From assembly GCF_900188085.1 (NCBI RefSeq), contig NZ_FZOU01000004.1, positions 310,001 to 374,000 of the forward strand: a stretch of 64,000 nt of DNA. The letters are read 5' to 3'. A program made the position numbers and the translations under genes. Every line of letters starts with the position of its first letter. Positions within the stretch are counted from its first letter, which is position 1. Source of the DNA: Granulicella rosea (GTDB lineage Bacteria > Acidobacteriota > Terriglobia > Terriglobales > Acidobacteriaceae). This document shows, one piece after another, positions 59,344 to 64,000 of this stretch. The notes beneath the pieces were generated by a model that was not told the DNA's origin, searched no databases, and saw only the letters and a program-made list of their open reading frames with translations.

Positions 59344-59433
59344 ATGCTGCGCTCTGCCACCCAACCGGAATATCGCCTCTGTAGCGCGTGTTGTCCACGC
59401 TGCTCGGGGCTGTGTTGTGGCCTCTGCCTCTAA
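59344..59433 (+). CDS. 29-residue leader peptide with seven Cys (leader 7)
   Basis: The ORF starts MLRSATQPEY and ends RLCSACCPRCSGLCCGLCL; seven of its last 17 codons are Cys, mostly TGT. It lies between the promoter at 59270 and the sulfatase start at 59589, in the direction of the operon. Unlike leaders 1-5 the ATG is about 45 bases after the -10 and no intrinsic terminator follows, so the mechanism could differ (Rho or translation-coupled). Chance occurrence of so many Cys codons is unlikely but not excluded. Confidence 0.6.
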   Translation: MLRSATQPEYRLCSACCPRCSGLCCGLCL

Positions 59434-59588
59434 GTTCCACGCCTCGCTTCCCTATCGCTCTGCCATAACCTGACACACGATCGTGCTTGCCAGGATGATG
59501 CTGCCCATAGGCATTTCATTGCAGCTCCATGTGCATGGCATCTCGCATAGCGTCGTAGTCCGCCCTTCGAGTATCTCCCAGAGGAACC

Positions 59589-61904
59589 ATGAAACGACCG
59601 ATGATCTCCGCACTCGCTGCCGTTCTGCTTTTGCCACCGGCTGCCGCCCTTGCACAGTCCCCAGCGGCCGCACAGAGTTCCGGCGCGGCGCCTGGTCCAC
59701 AGTGGCCCACGGGCCCTCTGGCTACCAAAGGCGCGCCCAACGTCGTGCTTATCCTGATCGACGACGTTGGCTTCAGCGCGACCGCAACCTTCGGCGGCGC
59801 GATTCATACACCGAACTTCGAAGCTCTCTCGAAGAACGGCCTTCGCTACAACGAGTTTCATGTGAACTCGCTCTGCTCGCCTACGCGAGCAGCCTTGCTC
59901 TCCGGCCGAAACAATCATCAGGTGGGCTTCGGCACGGTGGCTGAAGCAGCCTCAGGTTATCCCGGATACAACGCACAGTGGGGCAAGAACGCCGCGTCTA
60001 TGGCGGAGATTCTGAAGGCCAACGGGTACAGCACGGCAGCCTTCGGCAAATGGCACAATACGCCACTGTGGGAGACTACCTCCGCAGGTCCTTTCGACCG
60101 CTGGCCGACCAACCGCGGCTTCGAGCACTTCTACGGATTCATCCAGGGCGCCGACAACCAGTACTATCCACGTCTCTTCCGCGATACGGTTCAGGTGGAA
60201 CCGCCGGCCACACCGGAACAGGGATATAACTTCACCACGGATATCGCCAGCGATGCGGTGCACTGGCTGCACGCGCACGATGGCATCGCACCCGACAAGC
60301 CTTTCTTTCTTTACTTCGCACCCGGGGCCGTACATACTCCGCTGCAGGTCTCAAAGCAGTGGATCGATAAGTACAAAGGTAAGTTCGATCAGGGTTGGGA
60401 TAAGTTGCGCGAGGAGACCTTCGCACGCCAGAAGAAGTTAGGCGTCATCCCCGCCAATGCCGAGCTTACGCCACGTCCAGAAGGTCTGCCCGCATGGGAC
60501 TCCCTGCCCGCAGCGGAGCAGAAGCTGCTGGCGCATCAGGCGGAGGTCTATGCGGCCTTTGCCGAACAGGCGGACTACGAGGTGGGACGTGTATTGCAGA
60601 CCATCCGCGACGAAGGTAAGAGCGATAACACGCTGGTGCTCGAGATCTTCGGCGATAACGGCGGCAGCGCGGAAGGCGGTATCGAAGGCACGGACCTGCT
60701 CAGCGATACGGGCGCGAACGCAAGCATCGCCGAGCGTGCCGCGGTCAGCGATGAGCTGGGCAGCGAAGTCTTCATGAATCACTACGCCGCAGCCTGGGCC
60801 TGGGCTCTGAGCGCTCCATTCCAGGGCACGAAGCAGGACGCCTCGCACCTGGGCGGAACACGCGATCCACTGGTCGTCTCATGGCCCGCGCGCATCAAGA
60901 ATACTGGCGGATTGAGGACGCAGTTCCAGCATGTGAACGATGTGGCTCCAACCATCTACGAGGCCGCGGGCATCCAGTTCCCTTCGACCTTTGAAGGCGT
61001 TCCGCAGATTCCGCTCGAAGGCTCCAGCTTTCTCTACACCTTCGATCATCCCGACGAGCCAAGCCATCACCATGTGCAATACTTTGCCACGAGCGGCAAC
61101 CGCGCCATCTACAAGGACGGCTGGTGGGCCGGCGACCGATACGCCTACACCTGGGAGCCGCGCGGCGCCTTCACCCTCGGCGCGCACAACGATCTCGATC
61201 GTCACCCATGGGAACTCTATAACCTGAACGAAGACTATAGCCAGGCGCACGATCTTGCTGCAAAGAATCCTGAGAAGTTGAAGGAGCTTCAGGCACTCTT
61301 CCAGCAGGAGGGCGAGCGCAACCATGTCTTTCCGCTGATCCCGACGCTGTCGCAACAACCATCATCCTTCAATGGAAGGAAGGTGTTCGTCTTCCGCGAT
61401 GGCGTGGAGCGCCTGCCCAACCGTGTCGGCCCGCAGCTCGTCGGCCGTCCACACCAGATCACGGCCGATGTGCAGGTCCCTGCAACCGGCGGCGATGGCG
61501 TGATCATCGCCCAGGGCTCTCGTTACGGCGGGTTCACGCTCTACGTCAAGGATCACCACGTGATCTATGAGGTAAACGCCTACGGCAAGCGCGCCGGACG
61601 CATCGTCTCGACAGCGCCGTTGGTGCCGGGTGCGGCACACATCGAGCTGCAGGTGATCCCCGAGGCGCCGAAGGCGAACTCCGGCACACTCACCATTCTT
61701 GGCCCGCGTGGCATTCGCGCCGGCAAGGTGCTGCTCACGGTGAATGATTTGCAGCAGGAGGCGGATTTCGCGAACGTCCTCGGCGCCTCACCCACGGAGA
61801 CGCTGGATATCGGCAGCGATCTCGGCTCCGCGGTCAGCAAGGATTACATCAGCCCCAACCGTTATACCGGCAGCATTCAGACGGTAACGGTAGAGCTGAA
61901 GTAA
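59589..61904 (+). CDS. Exported arylsulfatase
   Basis: 771 residues; signal peptide (MKRPMISALAAVLLLPPAAALA) and AGAGGA before the ATG. It is a type I sulfatase: metal-binding ILIDDVGFSATATFGG, active-site C96-SPTRAALLSGR (C-x-P-x-R, formylglycine-forming), KWHNTPLWE, then TLVLEIFGDNGGSAEGG. The long C-terminal part beyond 600 is typical of large arylsulfatases. It would hydrolyse aryl or alkyl sulfate esters in the periplasm and release sulfate, and it needs a formylglycine-generating enzyme or anSME, not in this window. It is first in a three-sulfatase run. Confidence 0.94.
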   Translation: MKRPMISALAAVLLLPPAAALAQSPAAAQSSGAAPGPQWPTGPLATKGAPNVVLILIDDVGFSATATFGGAIHTPNFEALSKNGLRYNEFHVNSLCSPTRAALLSGRNNHQVGFGTVAEAASGYPGYNAQWGKNAASMAEILKANGYSTAAFGKWHNTPLWETTSAGPFDRWPTNRGFEHFYGFIQGADNQYYPRLFRDTVQVEPPATPEQGYNFTTDIASDAVHWLHAHDGIAPDKPFFLYFAPGAVHTPLQVSKQWIDKYKGKFDQGWDKLREETFARQKKLGVIPANAELTPRPEGLPAWDSLPAAEQKLLAHQAEVYAAFAEQADYEVGRVLQTIRDEGKSDNTLVLEIFGDNGGSAEGGIEGTDLLSDTGANASIAERAAVSDELGSEVFMNHYAAAWAWALSAPFQGTKQDASHLGGTRDPLVVSWPARIKNTGGLRTQFQHVNDVAPTIYEAAGIQFPSTFEGVPQIPLEGSSFLYTFDHPDEPSHHHVQYFATSGNRAIYKDGWWAGDRYAYTWEPRGAFTLGAHNDLDRHPWELYNLNEDYSQAHDLAAKNPEKLKELQALFQQEGERNHVFPLIPTLSQQPSSFNGRKVFVFRDGVERLPNRVGPQLVGRPHQITADVQVPATGGDGVIIAQGSRYGGFTLYVKDHHVIYEVNAYGKRAGRIVSTAPLVPGAAHIELQVIPEAPKANSGTLTILGPRGIRAGKVLLTVNDLQQEADFANVLGASPTETLDIGSDLGSAVSKDYISPNRYTGSIQTVTVELK

Positions 61905-61994
61905 CGCACGCAGAAGCCTGGTTCGCTGCCCCTGTCGCCAGCGAATCAAGGCTCCTCGTGGCAAGTGAATAGAGACACAGAAGGAGCGAGCGCA

Positions 61995-63458
61995 ATGCCG
62001 GAAGACAGCGGAGCAGGTACAGAGGTATCGCGTCGCACGTTTCTAAAGGGTGCTGGAGCCGCGGGCGTTGCCTCGCAGCTCACGCCTGCTCTCGCCGCAT
62101 CCAGCGCTGCGCAGCCGTTTCATCCGAACGTCGTTTACATTCACTCGCACGACTCAGGACGCTACCTGCAGCCGTACGGATACAACATACCGACACCTGC
62201 CCTGCAGCGTCTGGCGAACGAAGGCACACTCTTCCGCAACGCCTTCAGCGTTGCACCAACCTGCTCGCCCAGCAGGTCCGGGCTATTGACCGGTCTGTAT
62301 CCGCATAACAACGGAATGCTGGGCCTGGCGCATCGTGGCTTCGCGCTCAACGACTACAAGCAGCACATCATCCATACCCTGAAGGCCGCTGGTTACATCT
62401 CGGTGCTTGCCGGTGTGCAGCATGTGGCCAAAGCTCCGGAGACGATCGGCTACGACATCATCGTGCCGCGCAGTCAGACGCAGGCCAACCATCTCGGCAC
62501 CACCGCAAGCGTGGCGGCGCCGGCTGCGGCGGAGTTTCTGGACAGCCGACCGAAACAGCCGTTCTTCCTCGATGTAGGCTTCTTCGAAACGCATCGTGAG
62601 TATCCTGAAGCCACCGCGGACGATCCCGCCAACTATACAGCGCCACCGCGTCCCATACCCGATGCGCCTGCGACGCGTAAAGACTTTGCACGTTATCGCG
62701 CAAGTGCGCGCCTGCTGGATAAAGGCGTGGCGACGGTGCTCGATGCATTGGACCGCAATGGTCTCAGCGAGAATACGCTGATCATCAGCACAACGGATCA
62801 TGGCATCTCGTTCCCGCGCATGAAGTGCAATCTTACCGATGATGGCTGGGGCGTCTCGCTGATTCTGCGTGGGCCGCGAATCGGTAAGGGAGCCGTGCAG
62901 GATGCGCTAATCTCTCACCTCGATGTCTTCCCAACCCTGTGCGAGTACCTGGGCATCCAGCCGCCTGCATGGCTGCAAGGCAAGTCCTTCCTGCCGGTAC
63001 TTGCAGGCAATGTCTCCGAGATTCACGAGGAGATCTTTGCCGAGGTTAATTATCACGCTGCGTATGAGCCACAGCGCGCCGTGCGGACCTCGCGCTGGAA
63101 GTACATTCGCCGCTTCGGAGACAAGACCACGCCCGTGCTTCCGAACTGCGACGACGGCTTGAGCAAGAGTCTGTGGCTCGAGGCGGGCTGGGCGACACAG
63201 ACAGTCGAACAGGAGAGCCTCTACGACCTTCTCTTCGATCCGACGGAGCACCGGAATCTTGCAACCGACCCTACCTATGGAGCAACCTTGCAGGATATGC
63301 GCGCTCGGCTGCAACGCTGGATGGCCGCCACGCAGGACCCTCTGCTGAAAGGCCCCGTGGCGGCGCCGTCCGGTGCAGTCGTCAACGACCCCAATGGCAT
63401 CTCTCCCAGTGAGCCCGTGCGTCTGGCGTCGTCCTTTGCCGGGCGATCGTTAAAATGA
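61995..63458 (+). CDS. Tat-exported sulfatase
   Basis: 487 residues from the ATG at 61995, eight bases after AAGGAG; a GTG at 61965 is also in frame. Tat signal SRRTFLKGAGAAGVASQL. Sulfatase motifs: VVYIHSHDSGRYLQPYGYN, active-site C90-SPSRSGLLTGLYP, and the second metal block LIISTTDHGISFPRMKCNL. The region ESLYDLLFDPTEHRNL is typical of heparan-type sulfohydrolases, so the substrate may be a glycan sulfate or sulfamate. It follows the first sulfatase by 90 bases in the same direction. Confidence 0.93.
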   Translation: MPEDSGAGTEVSRRTFLKGAGAAGVASQLTPALAASSAAQPFHPNVVYIHSHDSGRYLQPYGYNIPTPALQRLANEGTLFRNAFSVAPTCSPSRSGLLTGLYPHNNGMLGLAHRGFALNDYKQHIIHTLKAAGYISVLAGVQHVAKAPETIGYDIIVPRSQTQANHLGTTASVAAPAAAEFLDSRPKQPFFLDVGFFETHREYPEATADDPANYTAPPRPIPDAPATRKDFARYRASARLLDKGVATVLDALDRNGLSENTLIISTTDHGISFPRMKCNLTDDGWGVSLILRGPRIGKGAVQDALISHLDVFPTLCEYLGIQPPAWLQGKSFLPVLAGNVSEIHEEIFAEVNYHAAYEPQRAVRTSRWKYIRRFGDKTTPVLPNCDDGLSKSLWLEAGWATQTVEQESLYDLLFDPTEHRNLATDPTYGATLQDMRARLQRWMAATQDPLLKGPVAAPSGAVVNDPNGISPSEPVRLASSFAGRSLK

Positions 63459-63501
63459 AGACCCTTCCATACTTACAAGCTTCCCGAAAGTGGAGTGAAC
63501 G

Positions 63502-64000
63502 ATGAATCGTCGTGAGTTTCTCAAGCAGAGTGCAGTCGTATCCCTGGCCGCAACAGCGGCGCATGCGGCGCCGGCCCAAGCGTCCACCACGAAGAAGTGG
63601 AATGTACTGTATGTTTTCAGCGACCAACATCGTGCAGCATCGCTGCCGGGGGAGCCCTTCAGTCAGGTGGAAGCGCCAACGCTCGACCGCTTTCGACGGC
63701 AGAATCTGTCGATGGATTGTTGCATCTCGAACTACCCTTTGTGCGTGCCGCATCGCGCGATTCTGATGAGCGGACTCTACCCAAACCAATCCAATGTGAT
63801 CGGCAACGAGAGCACGCTCCAGCCGATCGTGCCGGGCCTTGGCGAGACCTTCAAGAAGGCCGGCTACCACACAGGATACGTAGGCAAGTGGCACCTCTAT
63901 CGCGGTGAAGACCAGTTCGTCCCGAAGGGTCCTTATCGCTTTGGATTCGACGACTGGCACGCATGGGCGAATACGAACAAGCATTACGATGGCATCACCT
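63502..64000 (+). CDS. Tat-exported sulfatase, 3' end outside window
   Basis: 166 codons visible. Tat-like signal MNRREFLKQSAVVSLAATAA; mature part WNVLYVFSDQHRAASLPG with metal ligands, and active-site C81-VPHRAILMSGLYPNQSN. KAGYHTGYVGKWHLYRG is the usual sulfatase lysine/histidine block. TGGAG precedes the start. It is the third sulfatase of the operon; the rest is not visible. Confidence 0.93.
   Translation, partial: MNRREFLKQSAVVSLAATAAHAAPAQASTTKKWNVLYVFSDQHRAASLPGEPFSQVEAPTLDRFRRQNLSMDCCISNYPLCVPHRAILMSGLYPNQSNVIGNESTLQPIVPGLGETFKKAGYHTGYVGKWHLYRGEDQFVPKGPYRFGFDDWHAWANTNKHYDGIT

Noticed and set aside
59270-59473. 67-codon ORF overlapping the sulfatase leader region
   Set aside because: Its TTG start is part of the TTGACA promoter element, and it has no coding signature. 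The overlapping 29-codon Cys-rich frame is preferred.
1-64000. CRISPR arrays, rRNA operons, prophage or replication origin
   Set aside because: I found no regularly spaced repeats, rRNA-like sequence, phage structural genes (the HK97-fold shell is an encapsulin beside its desulfurase cargo) or DnaA-box clusters.

Overview
The window looks like the chromosome of an acidobacterium of the class Terriglobia (Granulicella/Terriglobus/Edaphobacter type). This is inferred from the GC-rich sequence, several very long Oar-like TonB-dependent receptors with an N-terminal carboxypeptidase-regulatory domain, a VWFA-related Acidobacterial-domain protein, long NHL/Ig-like secreted proteins and DUF6152/DUF6644-type proteins. 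No rRNA or tRNA gene was seen.

Layout. (1) 1-16.7 kb: receptor operons running both ways from a divergent control region at about 7.3-7.7 kb. Leftwards lie a GlcG/HbpS-like secreted protein, an Oar-like receptor interrupted by one in-frame TAG, and a second receptor that runs off the left edge. Rightwards lie an exported Cys-less rhodanese-like protein, a second GlcG/HbpS-like protein, a frameshifted receptor, two DUF6644 membrane proteins, a DUF6152 protein, two related secreted proteins and an OmpA-like protein. (2) 17.1-20.8 kb: a leftward operon of rhodanese, a family 2A (SrpI-type) encapsulin shell and a cysteine desulfurase with a 300-residue disordered N-terminal region, i.e. a sulfur nanocompartment. 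(3) 21-46 kb: a pectin/rhamnogalacturonan locus with a receptor, NHL/Ig-like protein, VWFA protein, two PL4 lyases, a lipoprotein, a triple-HTH IclR-like regulator, a GH28-like enzyme, a Reg_prop histidine kinase and its response regulator. Remnants (5'-truncated MFS transporter, frameshifted CE12 esterase, GH43 fragment) lie at its edges. (4) 46.4-49.6 kb: a decayed ISL3 element and an IS3 element next to the GH43 remnant. (5) 49.9-64 kb: another receptor, a leftward operon of PSCyt/DUF1549/DUF1553, DUF1501 and a Cys-less rhodanese-like protein, and a divergent rightward run of three sulfatases, the last cut by the window edge.

Main discovery. Seven very short ORFs (15-34 codons) carrying clusters of Cys codons sit just upstream of receptor, rhodanese/encapsulin and sulfatase operons: 2818-2865 (-), 7380-7469 (-), 7569-7652 (+), 20689-20793 (-), 49930-50028 (+), 59140-59214 (-) and 59344-59433 (+). 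In five of them a sigma70-like -10 ends 6-7 nt before the ATG, so the leader mRNA should be leaderless. Four are followed by an intrinsic terminator before the first structural gene. The copies upstream of the encapsulin operon and of the GlcG/HbpS gene share a complete trp-style attenuator with a compensatory base change. I infer a cysteine-responsive attenuation regulon that coordinates sulfur scavenging (receptors, sulfatases) with intracellular sulfur handling (rhodanese, encapsulated cysteine desulfurase). The pectin locus does not show these leaders and seems to be a separate module lying between the two halves of the sulfur regulon.
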